Assembly (NCBI RefSeq): GCF_010731295.1
Contig: NZ_AP022579.1
Span: forward strand, 5,084,001 to 5,148,000
DNA: 64,000 nt
Origin: Mycolicibacterium boenickei
Lineage (GTDB): Bacteria > Actinomycetota > Actinomycetes > Mycobacteriales > Mycobacteriaceae
Direction of reading: 5' to 3'
Part shown: positions 8,270 to 18,227 of the stretch, piece after piece
Position numbering within the stretch: position 1 is the first letter of the stretch
Layout: the number at the start of each line of letters is the position of its first letter
Position numbers and translations under genes: made by a program
The notes under the pieces: model-generated
Database searches by the model: none
What the model saw: the letters and a program-made list of their open reading frames with translations, nothing else
What the model was told of the DNA's origin: nothing

Positions 8270-8709
8270 TGATGACTGCCGGTCCGGCTGTCGCGGTCGC
8301 GGTCACCTTCTGCTGGCTGGGCATGGTGCTGGCAATCTCGTTCATCGAGGCACCGCTGAAGTTCCGGGCGCCCGGCGTGACCCTGCAGATCGGTCTGGGC
8401 ATCGGGCGCAGGGTTCTCCGCGCACTGAACTCGGTCGAATCCGGCTTTGCGGCGATCATTCTCGTGATCCTGGTGGTGCAACGTCCGTCGGCGGCCGTCG
8501 TCGCGGCCTTCACGGCAGCCATCGCAGCCCTGGCCGTGCAACTGATCGCAGTGCGGCCCAAGCTGACTCAGCGTTCCGACGCCGTGCTGGCCGTCGCCCC
8601 GGGCCAAGAGGCCGCAGGCCGCTCACCGGCGCACTACTACTATGTCGGCTTCGAGCTCATCAAGGTCGTCGCGCTGCTCACCGGCGGGATCCTGCTACTG
8701 GCCGGCTGA
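8269..8709 (+). CDS. Four-span membrane protein, unknown function
   Basis: This protein of about 146 residues has four hydrophobic segments (about 5-25, 50-68, 72-92 and 126-143). The loop after span 1 carries F-I-E-A-P-L-K-F, and H-Y-Y-Y-V-G-F-E precedes span 4. I do not recognise a named family with confidence. GGAG lies about five bases upstream, and the ATG overlaps the regulator stop, so it is co-transcribed with the regulator. A second ATG immediately follows and could be the true start. Its tail overlaps the converging gene by 15 bases. Confidence 0.75.
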   Translation: MMTAGPAVAVAVTFCWLGMVLAISFIEAPLKFRAPGVTLQIGLGIGRRVLRALNSVESGFAAIILVILVVQRPSAAVVAAFTAAIAALAVQLIAVRPKLTQRSDAVLAVAPGQEAAGRSPAHYYYVGFELIKVVALLTGGILLLAG

Positions 8710-9369
8710 CTCCAGGCTCGGCGTCTTGACCTGAACCACAAGGCCGTTCGAATACGGCCGGTTCGGGTCACCTGGCTTCGTCTCGGGAAGGATCAGACGC
8801 CATCCCTCGTGCGGGTCCTTGTCGTGAGCCACCAGAAAGCCACCCCGGGCATGCGGCCCGGCGAGCTCATCAGCGCTGCGAATCCTACTGCCGGCGAACA
8901 GGTCTGGCGCCTGCGCACGGGCCGCCGGGTCCGAAGCCACCCGCCCGAGCCACGAGACGATGACATCGTGCACGTAAGCCGCCTGCGCGTCAGGTAGCCG
9001 CGCGTCGATCAGGATCGCGGCCTTGGCATCCGGTAATCCGGCCGGGTACACGTCGCACAGAACACCGCCCCTCATCACCCGGTCATAGAACCGACGCGCC
9101 AGGAGCGGGAGTGCGAACTTGGTAGCGCCGAATTGGAATGCGAGGAACACCGCCACGAATACCGTGTACAGAACCATGTTCTGGTGATCGCGGTTGGCGA
9201 AGGCATAGGCGACCATGCTCAGGAAGAACACCGCCGCGACTGCCATCACTATCAACGTCGCGCGGAGAAAGTACGGGTACTCCACTGCACGTTTGATCTC
9301 GTCCGCAGAACCGAACGGAGGGATCGGACGGCGACGCTCGAACGGCACGTGTGGCGTGGGGCGGTTCAC
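8695..9369 (-). CDS. Two-span membrane protein, unknown function
   Basis: This 224-residue protein has a proline-rich N-terminus, two adjacent membrane spans (about residues 37-58 and 65-85) and a soluble C-terminal domain rich in Asp/Ala/Arg. No catalytic motif or family is recognised. It is transcribed toward the four-span protein gene and lies 47 bp downstream of rnj on the same strand, so it may be read through from the rnj operon. Codon use is like that of its neighbours. Confidence 0.72.
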   Translation of the reverse strand: MNRPTPHVPFERRRPIPPFGSADEIKRAVEYPYFLRATLIVMAVAAVFFLSMVAYAFANRDHQNMVLYTVFVAVFLAFQFGATKFALPLLARRFYDRVMRGGVLCDVYPAGLPDAKAAILIDARLPDAQAAYVHDVIVSWLGRVASDPAARAQAPDLFAGSRIRSADELAGPHARGGFLVAHDKDPHEGWRLILPETKPGDPNRPYSNGLVVQVKTPSLESAGQ

Positions 9370-9416
9370 CGATCCAATCTAACCGGACCGGCGGAGCTGT
9401 CAGCGCACCAATTCGG

Positions 9417-11092
9417 CTAGATCTCGATGACGGTGGGGACGATCATCGGCTGACGCCGGTAGGTCTCCCCCACCCACTTGCCCACAGTGCGCCGCACCGC
9501 CTGAGCGATCCGGGTTGGATCCGTGATGTTGTCGGCGGCAAGGCTTTCCAGCTCCCGTTCGACGCTGCGGGCCACGGGCTCGAGCGCCTTCGGGTCCTCG
9601 GAGAACCCGCGGGAATGCAGATGCGCGGGGCCGGCGGGCTTTCCGGTCTCGCGGTGGATGACCACCGTCACCGCCACGAAACCCGATGACAGGATGAGGC
9701 GTTCGCCGAGCGTGGCGTCACCGACGTCACCGGTGATCAACCCATCGACGAACATCTTGCCGACGGTCACCGCACCGGCGATCGAAGCCTTGCCGGCCAC
9801 CAGATCCACGCTCACGCCGTTCTCGGCCAGCACGATGTTCTCCTGTGGAACGCCGGTGCTGGCGGCCAGCGCCGCGTTGGCACGCATGTGCCGCCAGGTG
9901 CCGTGCACCGGCATCACGTTGCGGGGACGCACCCCGTTGTAGAGGAACAGCAGCTCCCCCGCATAGGCGTGGCCGGAAACATGTACGCGCGCTTGGGCAT
10001 TGGTGACCACGCGGGCGCCGATCTTGGCCAGCGCGTCGATGACCCCGTAGACCGCTTCCTCGTTGCCCGGGATCAGCGACGAGGAAAGGATGATCAGATC
10101 GCCCGCGGTCAGCGTGATGCTGCGATGCTCGCCGCGCGACATCCGCGACAGCGCCGCCATCGGCTCCCCCTGGGTGCCGGTGGTGATCAGCACGACCTTC
10201 TCGGCGGGCATCATCTCGGCCGCTCCGATGTCGAGGATGTCCGAGTCGTCCACCCGCAGGTAGCCCAGTTCGCGGGCGATACCCATGTTGCGCACCATCG
10301 AACGTCCGACGAACGAGACCCGACGCCCCAGCGCCACCGCGGCGTCGACGATCTGTTGCACACGGTCGACATTCGAGGCGAAGCAGGCCACGATCACGCG
10401 GCCCTCGGCCCCGCGGATCAACCGGTGCAGCGTCGGGCCGACCTCGCTCTCCGACGGGCTGACGCCCGGGTGCTCGGAATTGGTCGAGTCACACAGGAAC
10501 AGGTCGACGCCGGCATCACCGAGCCGCGACATGCCCGGCAGGTCGGTCGGTCGGCCGTCGAGCGGCTGCTGGTCGAGCTTGATGTCCCCGGTGTGCAGTA
10601 CGGTGCCGGCACCGGTATGGATCGCGACGGCCAGACATCCCGGGATCGAGTGGTTGACCGCGAAGTACTCACATTCGAAGACACCGTGCTGGCTGCTCTG
10701 CCGCTCGGCGACCTCGACGCACACCGGCTTGATGCGGTGCTCGCGGCATTTCTCCCGGATCAGCGCGATGGTGAATTTCGAGCCGACCACCGGAATGTCG
10801 GGGCGCAGCTTGAGCAGGAACGGGATCGCGCCGATGTGGTCCTCATGGGCGTGGGTGACGACGAGCGCCTCGACATCCTCGAGCCGGTCCTCGACGTGCC
10901 GCAGATCCGGCAGGATCAGATCGACCCCGGGTTCGTCGTGCCCGGGGAAGAGCACCCCGCAGTCCACGATGAGCAGTCTGCCCAGGTGCTCGAAGACCGT
11001 CATGTTGCGGCCGATTTCGCTGATTCCGCCCAGCGCGGTAACTCGCAGACCGCCGGGGGCCAGTGGCTTGGGGGGTGCGAGTTCGGCGGTCA

Positions 11093-11093
<1 letters not shown>
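9417..11093 (-). CDS. rnj: Ribonuclease J
   Basis: This 558-residue metallo-beta-lactamase/beta-CASP ribonuclease matches Rv2752c. The zinc site HAHEDH lies at residues 81-86, followed by N-H-S-I-P-G, a second metal-ligand segment HTGDIKLD and beta-CASP elements including PVHGTWRHM near residue 380. RNase J has 5'-to-3' exonuclease and endonuclease activity in rRNA maturation and mRNA decay. The GTG start overlaps the dapA stop by one base, so the two are coupled, as in M. tuberculosis. Confidence 0.96.
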
Positions 11094-12004
<911 letters not shown>

Positions 12005-12053
12005 TTACCCTGGGTCGATCGGACCTCCGTCGCCGTGTTGACCGGCGACTCGG

Positions 12054-12806
12054 TCAAGCCTCCGTCGCCAAAGGCGACGTTGCCACCTCACTACCATCCG
12101 CCAGCGTCGAAATCTCGAAATCGGAGAACACCGCCGGAGCCGCTTCGACGAGCTCACGCAGGCAGGCGATCGCCAGCCTGCGGATCTCCACGTCGGCGTG
12201 TTCACTGGCCCGCATCGCGATGAAATGGCGCCAGGCACGGTAGTTGCCGGTGACCACGATGCGGGTCTCGGTGGCGTTGGGCAGCACCGCCCGGGCGGCC
12301 TGTCTGGCCTGTTTGCGACGCAGAACAGCGTTGGGCTGGTCGGCGAACTTCGCTTCGAGCCGGGCCAGCAGTTCGGTGTAGGTGGTCCGGCTGGCGTCGG
12401 CCGCCGCGGTGAAGATCTCCACCAGCTCCGGGTCGTCCTCGAATCCGGGCGGGACCACCACCTCGGCGTCGTTCTCGGGCACGTAGCGCTGCGACAGCTG
12501 CGAGTAGGAGAAGTGCCGGTGCCGAATCAGCTCGTGGGTGGCCGAGCGGGAGATGCCGGTGATGTAGAAGGACACCGAGGCGTGTTCGAGCACCGAGAAA
12601 TGTCCGACGTCGATGATGTGTCGGATGTAGCTCGCGTTGGTCGCCGTCCTCGGATTGGGCTTCGACCAACTCTGGTAGCAGGCCCGGCCGGCGAACTCGG
12701 TGAGCGCGGGCCCGCCGTCGGCATCGGTGCTCCACGGCACGTCAGGCGGCGCCTGGAATTCCGTCTTGGCGATCAGCTGCACGCGCAGCGGCGCGATCTC
12801 GGCCAC
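12054..12806 (-). CDS. thyX: Flavin-dependent thymidylate synthase ThyX
   Basis: This 250-residue FAD-dependent enzyme makes dTMP without producing dihydrofolate. The ThyX signature R-H-R-x7-S is complete at residues 95-105 ([14 protein letters not shown]), and the C-terminal half has the conserved [10 protein letters not shown]. The GTG start at 12806 gives family length. It heads the thyX-dapA-rnj set, as in Rv2754c to Rv2752c. A classical thyA also lies in the window at 24.4-25.2 kb, so the organism carries both enzymes. Confidence 0.97.
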   Translation of the reverse strand: MAEIAPLRVQLIAKTEFQAPPDVPWSTDADGGPALTEFAGRACYQSWSKPNPRTATNASYIRHIIDVGHFSVLEHASVSFYITGISRSATHELIRHRHFSYSQLSQRYVPENDAEVVVPPGFEDDPELVEIFTAAADASRTTYTELLARLEAKFADQPNAVLRRKQARQAARAVLPNATETRIVVTGNYRAWRHFIAMRASEHADVEIRRLAIACLRELVEAAPAVFSDFEISTLADGSEVATSPLATEA

Positions 12807-12852
12807 TCGCTCACCCTACTGTCGAGCCCGTTGGGTCGGCTCAGCAGCGCGC

Positions 12853-12908
12853 CGACTTCTACCCCATGGCTGTTGAACCGCCGATTTGCGACCACGCGGT
12901 AGAAATCG
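12853..12908. repeat. Imperfect stem-loop element between thyX and the transporter gene
   Basis: CGACTTCTACC (12853-12863) pairs with GGTAGAAATCG (12898-12908) with one mismatch around a 34-nt loop. A second pair, GAACCGC (12875-12881) with GCGGTTC (12912-12918), interlocks with it. It occupies most of the divergent promoter gap. It could be a dispersed palindromic element or a regulatory site. Confidence 0.5.
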
Positions 12909-12971
12909 ACCGCGGTTCACCGAGCCAGAACGGTCACGCTCCTACAATCGCCTGATGTCCGGCGGTTCGCA

Positions 12972-13841
12972 GTGCTGATCGGCGTGGCCGCCGCGGTACT
13001 CGCGTGCGTCGGATACGGCACTGCCTCGGTGTTGCAGTCGTATGCCGCGGGACGTTCGGTTGTCACAGGACCCGACACCGCAGACAGCGGCCCCACCCTG
13101 CGGTCGACGATCGGCGCGATGCTCGCACCGATCTTCATCGCGGGTATGGCGCTCGACCTTCTCGGCTTCGTGGGCAGCCTGGTCTCGGCTCGTTTGATTC
13201 CATTGTTCCTGTCGCAGACGATCATCAGCGCCAATCTCGTGGTGACCGCGGTGCTGAGCATGTTCGTTCTCCACGTACGGCTGCACCGGCGCGACTGGAC
13301 CGCGATCGCCATAGTTCTTGTGGCGCTGTGCATTCTGGGGGCCACCGCCGGACGTCTGGGCGATCGCGATCCGGGCACGGTGATGCACTGGGGCGTGCTG
13401 GTGGTGTCGGCGATCATCCTGGGCCTGGGCGCCGCACTGGTCCGACTGCTCGGGAAGAACGCCGCCGTGCCTGCCGGCCTGATCGCCGGCGTGCTCTACG
13501 GGGCGATGGCGGTGGCGATTCGGCTCGTCGACGGTCTCGATCCCCTGAATCTTCGTGTGCTGGTCGCTGACCCGGCGACGTGGGCCGTGGTGCTCGCCGG
13601 CCTCGGCGGCTTCTACCTGTTCACCGTCGCCCTGCAGGTCGGGTCGGTGAACGGGGTAGCGGCGGCTTTGGTGGTCGGCGAGACCGTGGTGCCCGGCATC
13701 GTCGGCGTGGCGCTGCTGGGCGATGTCTCGAGGCCGGGGTACGGGCCGCTGGTGGTCATCGCCTTCATCGCGGCTGTCGGCGGCGCCGTCGCGCTCGCCG
13801 TTTCCAGTGCCGCCGAGTACGAGCGGGCACAGACTTCCTGA
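12972..13841 (+). CDS. DMT/EamA-like multi-span membrane transporter
   Basis: This protein of about 289 residues has roughly nine or ten hydrophobic segments covering nearly its whole length, small polar loops and internal similarity of halves typical of the drug/metabolite transporter superfamily. No substrate motif is seen. The GTG at 12972 begins a first membrane span directly; there is no strong ribosome site, so the start is uncertain. It is divergent from thyX. A strong hairpin follows the stop at 13870-13891. Confidence 0.75.
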   Translation: MLIGVAAAVLACVGYGTASVLQSYAAGRSVVTGPDTADSGPTLRSTIGAMLAPIFIAGMALDLLGFVGSLVSARLIPLFLSQTIISANLVVTAVLSMFVLHVRLHRRDWTAIAIVLVALCILGATAGRLGDRDPGTVMHWGVLVVSAIILGLGAALVRLLGKNAAVPAGLIAGVLYGAMAVAIRLVDGLDPLNLRVLVADPATWAVVLAGLGGFYLFTVALQVGSVNGVAAALVVGETVVPGIVGVALLGDVSRPGYGPLVVIAFIAAVGGAVALAVSSAAEYERAQTS

Positions 13842-13869
13842 TCCGGACTTGTCGCAGCGACCATGTTGT

Positions 13870-13891
13870 CCCCCGATCGGCGGATCGGGGG
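13870..13891 (+). terminator. Hairpin terminator after the DMT-like gene
   Basis: CCCCCGATC pairs perfectly with GATCGGGGG around the 4-base loop GGCG, 28 bases after the stop codon. No long T-tract follows (GTTGG), which is usual for mycobacterial terminators. The segment CCCGATCGGCGGA recurs about 37 bases further on. Confidence 0.6.
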
Positions 13892-14026
13892 TTGGTCCAG
13901 ACCGCGGCCCGATCGGCGGACAGACCACCGGCCCGATTTGAACGAAGCTGAGGGTGCACTCGATATCCCTGTAGCGCACCGAATCTCCGCAGTACCGAAC
14001 CAACGTTGATCATGAGAGGAGCCACC

Positions 14027-14308
14027 GTGCATTACGAGATTCTGGATCTGGTCCGAGAACGCGCCAACGAGAAAGACTGGGACCTGATCTTCGACAGCGG
14101 CCCGAATGCCGAGTACCGCACCATGGTGTGGGAACACCCTCTGCTGAGCGCATCCGGTGTGGCCACCGAACTGGAGATCGGGTTCAGCCCGGACGGTCGC
14201 ATCGTCTTCTCCGAGCGGCGGCTCGGCGGCGTCGCCCACAAGCGCGTCAAGCCGGCGAATGCCTTCGTCTCGACCGATCTGTGCCTGGCGGCACTTCAGA
14301 TGATCTGA
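14027..14308 (+). CDS. Small conserved hypothetical protein (93 aa)
   Basis: This soluble 93-residue protein begins M-H-Y-E-I-L-D-L-V-R-E-R-A-N-E-K. It has no membrane span and no motif I recognise; the pattern of short beta strands is typical of small actinobacterial unknowns. The GTG at 14027 was chosen because GAGAGGAG lies five bases upstream; a TTG 21 bases earlier lies ahead of that site. It stands alone between two membrane-protein genes. Confidence 0.7.
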   Translation: MHYEILDLVRERANEKDWDLIFDSGPNAEYRTMVWEHPLLSASGVATELEIGFSPDGRIVFSERRLGGVAHKRVKPANAFVSTDLCLAALQMI

Positions 14309-14381
14309 TCCGGATCCGGCCGGACCCAAACCGAACGATCCGCCTCCGCGCCGAGAAGTTTGCTGGCATCCTTTTTCAACT

Positions 14382-15167
14382 ATGGGCGACTTTGGGTTGG
14401 TCGGAACCTGGCTCCTGCTCGCCGTGGTCATCGTGGGTGCGGTGGGCCTGGCTGTCGGCAGCGTGCTGCTGGCCAGCCGGGTCATCGCGCGTGACACACG
14501 ACCCGAGCACAATTCGGTGTTGTCACCGTTTCTCACCGTCGTCGGTCTGGTCTACGGCGCTCTCCTCGGATTCACTGTGGTCGTCGGATGGCAGCAGTAC
14601 CTGTCTGCTCAGACGAACGTGTCCAACGAAGCCTCGACGTTGGTAACCATGTACCGCCAGACGGTGGCCATGCCGCAACCGGAACAGACCCAGGTCCGCG
14701 AACAGCTGCGCAGGTATGCGGCCGCGGTACAGGGCCCCGAATGGGGCAAGGCAGAGTTCGGCACCATCAGCAACAACGGCCGGCACGCACTCACCGAGAT
14801 GTATCGCATCGTCGGCACCGCCAAATCGGACGCGACCGCCGGCCCGATCAACAGCCAGTTCCTCAGCCAACTGGCCACCCTGACGTCGGACCGCAGTGCG
14901 CGCATCCTCAACTCAAGCCCACGGATACCGGTGCTGTTGTGGTGCGCCCTGATCTTCGGCAGCCTGGTGCTGATCACCCTGGCGAGCTTCATGCGGCTCG
15001 AGAGCAGCCGGGCTCACATGATCCTGGTCAGCACCGTCACTGTGCTGCTGGCTCTGCTGCTGTTCCTCGTGTTCATGCTGGACCATCCGTACGGTCCGGT
15101 CGGGGTTACCCCCCAACGGTTTTCACACGCCGTCGTGGTGTTCGACCTGATCGACAAGGGAACCTGA
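14382..15167 (+). CDS. DUF4239 (bestrophin-like) membrane protein
   Basis: This 261-residue protein has two N-terminal spans (about 8-30 and 48-68), a soluble central helical region (about 75-180) containing a Q-Q-Y-L-S-A-Q-T-N-V-S-N-E-A segment, and two C-terminal spans (about 185-205 and 215-235). That layout and the central motif fit the DUF4239 family, distantly related to bestrophin channels. Its function is unknown. It stands alone, with 214 bp to the TetR operon downstream. Confidence 0.75.
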   Translation: MGDFGLVGTWLLLAVVIVGAVGLAVGSVLLASRVIARDTRPEHNSVLSPFLTVVGLVYGALLGFTVVVGWQQYLSAQTNVSNEASTLVTMYRQTVAMPQPEQTQVREQLRRYAAAVQGPEWGKAEFGTISNNGRHALTEMYRIVGTAKSDATAGPINSQFLSQLATLTSDRSARILNSSPRIPVLLWCALIFGSLVLITLASFMRLESSRAHMILVSTVTVLLALLLFLVFMLDHPYGPVGVTPQRFSHAVVVFDLIDKGT

Positions 15168-15269
15168 CGGTTCCGCGTCGGTTTCTACCGCAGGGCTGCC
15201 GTTCGACGACGACCACGACCCAGGAGTCGAAAACCGTGAGCCATCCGCACCGAATTCACCTATTGACTC

Positions 15270-15291
15270 AATTACGTGACACACCGTAATT
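15270..15291. promoter_or_regulatory. Inverted-repeat operator upstream of the TetR operon
   Basis: AATTACG and CGTAATT form 7-bp arms around the 8-base centre TGACACAC, ending seven bases before the TetR start codon. Position and symmetry suggest autorepression of the TetR-DUF1214-sulfotransferase operon. Confidence 0.6.
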
Positions 15292-15298
15292 TAACGAT

Positions 15299-15910
15299 GT
15301 GTCCTCGATCACAGGCCCTGGCCGGCCACGTGACCCCCAAACTCAGCGCGACATCATGCGCGCCACCCGTGACCTGCTGGCACGTGACGGCTACGACCAG
15401 CTGTCCATCGAGGCCATCGCCCGCGAGGCCGGTGTCAGCAGGCCGACCGTCTACCGGCGGTGGCCGTCGAAGGCGCACCTGGTCTTCGACGCCGCGTTCG
15501 AGCAGCCGCCGGGCGGCGAACTCCTCTCGGTGACAGGAGATTTCGAGACCGACGTGCGCGCCTTCGCCGGCGCGGTGCTCACGTTCTGGCTCGATCCCGT
15601 GGTCGAGGCCGCCGCGCTCGGGATCCTCACCGAACGCCGCCGCGACCCCGAGCTGCACATCCGTACCCAGCAACTGCTCGATGAGCGCACCAAGGACGCC
15701 TTCCGCTCGCTGGTCTCCTCCGGCATCGAGCAGAACCGGGTCCGCCCCGATGTCGACGTCGACATGGTCTACCAGGCCGTGATCGGCACCGCGTTCTACA
15801 CCGCCCACATGGAACCTGACGTCGATGTCGACGCCACCGCAGATCGACTGTGCTCCTTGCTGATCGAAGGAGCCGGACGTACCCACCCCCGAAGGAAGGA
15901 CCAAGTATGA
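15299..15910 (+). CDS. TetR/AcrR family transcriptional regulator
   Basis: This 203-residue TetR protein has its N-terminal HTH at about residues 15-60 (SIEAIAREAGVSRPTVYRRW) and a C-terminal ligand domain of the TetR_C type. The GTG start sits seven bases after a palindrome, so the message may be leaderless or nearly so. The last four bases overlap the DUF1214 start, making the regulator the first gene of the operon it probably controls. Ligand unknown. Confidence 0.85.
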   Translation: MSSITGPGRPRDPQTQRDIMRATRDLLARDGYDQLSIEAIAREAGVSRPTVYRRWPSKAHLVFDAAFEQPPGGELLSVTGDFETDVRAFAGAVLTFWLDPVVEAAALGILTERRRDPELHIRTQQLLDERTKDAFRSLVSSGIEQNRVRPDVDVDMVYQAVIGTAFYTAHMEPDVDVDATADRLCSLLIEGAGRTHPRRKDQV

Positions 15911-16983
15911 CCGACAAGACCGAGCTGTCCGCAGCGTTCAACGGGCTGCTCGACGAGGTGCGCGCCATCGAGCGGAAACTGCTCGATGCCGACCCCGCGC
16001 TCAGCGAGCCCGATCTGCTCGACGGGTACCGGCTGGCGTTCAGCGTGCTGCGCGTCGCCGTCGACGCGTACGTATGGGGTGACCGCGACAAGCCGATCCT
16101 GGTCGACGTCATCAGTCCCTACCTCAAATGGGGCGGTGACAACTCCGATGCGTTCTACCAGCTCGCACCGCTGGACCCGGCCCGCACGTACCGGGTCACG
16201 GGCAACCGCGGCGATGCGGTGTACCTGTCGATGACGGTCTACGGCGGGCCCGGTGAAGGCCGCTACAGCGACCGCATCGTCGGCACGATCAACAACCGCG
16301 ACCTCGAATTCGACGAGGACGGAAACTTCGAGTTCGTCATGAGCCCCGACCCGCAGCCGGGTGTCTGGCTCAAGCTCGATCCGGACACCGAATTCGCCCT
16401 GACCCGTGATTATCTGAATGATCCGGACACCGGGCGCCGGCCGGAATGGCGGATCGAGACGCTGAACCCGCCGGCCCGCCGCTCCGACAGCGCAGCCGAG
16501 CTGGCCCGCCGCTTCCAGTACGCCAAAAACTGGTTGCACGAACAGGTTTCGTTCCTGCCCACCAAGGTCGAGCCCGCCAATCAGCTGCACCCGCCATTCC
16601 CGGTCCCGCAGAACGCCTACGGCTGGTCGGCGGCCGACGCGGCCTACGCGATGGGCGCCTACGACCTGGCGCCGGATCAGGCCCTGATCATCGAGGGCAC
16701 CTCACCAGACTGCGTGTTCTGGAACCTGTGCCTGTGGAATCCGTTCCTGCACACCTACGACTACACCCACGAGCGGGTGACGATCAACGTCGCCCACGTC
16801 ACCTACGAGCCGGACGGCTCCTGGCGCATCGTCATCAGCGACAAAGACCCGGGCCACCCGAACTGGGTGTCCACGGCCGGACGGTCCAAGGGCCTCATCT
16901 GGCTGCGCTGGTTCCTGCCCGAGGAGACCCCGGCGCACCCGCAGTGCCGGGTGGTCGATGTGGCCGAGGTATCGGCTCTGTGA
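15907..16983 (+). CDS. DUF1214 domain-containing protein
   Basis: This soluble 358-residue protein carries a C-terminal DUF1214 domain, with the typical YGWSAADAAYAMGAYDLAPD and a long NLCLWNPFLHTYDY segment. Members often accompany sulfotransferases and lipid genes in mycobacteria, but no reaction is established. GAAGGA upstream supports the ATG at 15907. It overlaps the TetR gene upstream and the sulfotransferase downstream by four bases each, so all three are co-translated. Confidence 0.82.
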   Translation: MTDKTELSAAFNGLLDEVRAIERKLLDADPALSEPDLLDGYRLAFSVLRVAVDAYVWGDRDKPILVDVISPYLKWGGDNSDAFYQLAPLDPARTYRVTGNRGDAVYLSMTVYGGPGEGRYSDRIVGTINNRDLEFDEDGNFEFVMSPDPQPGVWLKLDPDTEFALTRDYLNDPDTGRRPEWRIETLNPPARRSDSAAELARRFQYAKNWLHEQVSFLPTKVEPANQLHPPFPVPQNAYGWSAADAAYAMGAYDLAPDQALIIEGTSPDCVFWNLCLWNPFLHTYDYTHERVTINVAHVTYEPDGSWRIVISDKDPGHPNWVSTAGRSKGLIWLRWFLPEETPAHPQCRVVDVAEVSAL

Positions 16984-18227
16984 CCACCAGCATGCAACGC
17001 CCGGCGCCGATCCGGTTCGACGACCTGGCGAATCCGGTGTATCCCCCGGCGGCCCAACCGATCCGCGACGGACTGGCCGCCTACGGCGCGAACCTGGACC
17101 TCAACCCCGAGTCGCTGCTGACGGCGGCGACCGAGCGGACCGGGCTGGACGATTTCGGCGACCCCGCGTTCCGGGAACGTCTCGACGTGCTCTGTACCTC
17201 GCTGCGTGACGAAGCGGGTCTGTGCGATACCGGTGTGGCGATCGCGTTCGAGCAACTGGTCGGCAACCTGGTCAACCGGCTGCGCCTGGAGGCGCTGATC
17301 GCCGATCATCCCGAGATCGAGGACGTCGACATCGAACGGCCGGTCATCATCTGCGGCCTCCCCCGAACCGGCACCACGCATCTGCACAACCTGCTCGCCG
17401 CGGACCCTGCCCTGCGCCATCTGCCCTACTGGGAGAGCCTGGAACCGGTGCCGGGACCCGGCGAGGACACCCCACAGCCGCGCCGGGATCGATGCGGTGC
17501 GGGCCTGGAACTGGTGAACGCCTCGCTGCCGGAGTTCCGGCGGATGCATGACATGACCGTCGAGCACGCCCACGAGGAGATCCAGCTCCTGGCCAACGAC
17601 ATCTCGGGCATGCTGTTCGAAACCACCTACTACGTGCCGAGTTTCGCCGCTCACTACAAGACACACGACCAGGCGGCGTCCTATCGGTACGTCAAGCGCA
17701 GCCTGCAGGCGATGCAATGGCTGCGCGGCGGCACCCGCTGGGTACTCAAATCACCCCAGCATCTGGAGCAGTTCCCCACGCTGGCCGCCACCTTCCCCGA
17801 TGCGACTTTCGTTGTCACCCACCGTGATCCGGTCGAGGTGACACTGTCGATGATGACGATGATCTGCTACGCGACCCGGATGGCGGTGACCCGTCCCGAT
17901 GTGGCGCAGCTGACCGGGCATTGGCTGGGCCGTATCGACGATCTGCTCGCCGGCTGCATCCGAGATCGCGACACCCTGCCCGCAGGGCAATCCATCGATG
18001 TCCGGTTCGACGACTTCATGGCCGACGAGCGGGGCACCCTGGCCGACATCTACCGTCTCGCCGACCAACCGTTCGGCGACGACGTGCGGGCAGCGATGAC
18101 CGACTTCCTCACCGAGCATCCGCGCGGGCGCTACGGCGGTGTCATCTACGACGCGGCGGACCTTCACCTCGATCCGGCCGCCCTGGCCGAGCGTTTCCGC
18201 GACTACCGCGAGCGGTTCCTCAGCTAG
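16980..18227 (+). CDS. Sulfotransferase family protein
   Basis: This 415-residue PAPS-dependent sulfotransferase-like protein (Sulfotransfer_3 type) is related to the mycobacterial Stf enzymes. The 5'-phosphosulfate loop is GLPRTGTTHLHNLLA near residues 124-138, and the 3'-phosphate motif HRDPVEVTLS lies near 282-291. The GTG at 16980 forms a GTGA overlap with DUF1214; extending further upstream reads through that gene out of frame. The acceptor is unknown, possibly a lipid or sterol-like alcohol (inference). It converges on the GntR gene, overlapping by four bases. Confidence 0.87.
   Translation: MTTSMQRPAPIRFDDLANPVYPPAAQPIRDGLAAYGANLDLNPESLLTAATERTGLDDFGDPAFRERLDVLCTSLRDEAGLCDTGVAIAFEQLVGNLVNRLRLEALIADHPEIEDVDIERPVIICGLPRTGTTHLHNLLAADPALRHLPYWESLEPVPGPGEDTPQPRRDRCGAGLELVNASLPEFRRMHDMTVEHAHEEIQLLANDISGMLFETTYYVPSFAAHYKTHDQAASYRYVKRSLQAMQWLRGGTRWVLKSPQHLEQFPTLAATFPDATFVVTHRDPVEVTLSMMTMICYATRMAVTRPDVAQLTGHWLGRIDDLLAGCIRDRDTLPAGQSIDVRFDDFMADERGTLADIYRLADQPFGDDVRAAMTDFLTEHPRGRYGGVIYDAADLHLDPAALAERFRDYRERFLS

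Noticed and set aside
16446..16979. Long N-terminal extension of the sulfotransferase
   Set aside because: The upstream frame overlaps DUF1214 out of frame and reads as Arg/Pro/Gly-rich nonsense. The GTG at 16980 gives a proper family start and a GTGA overlap.
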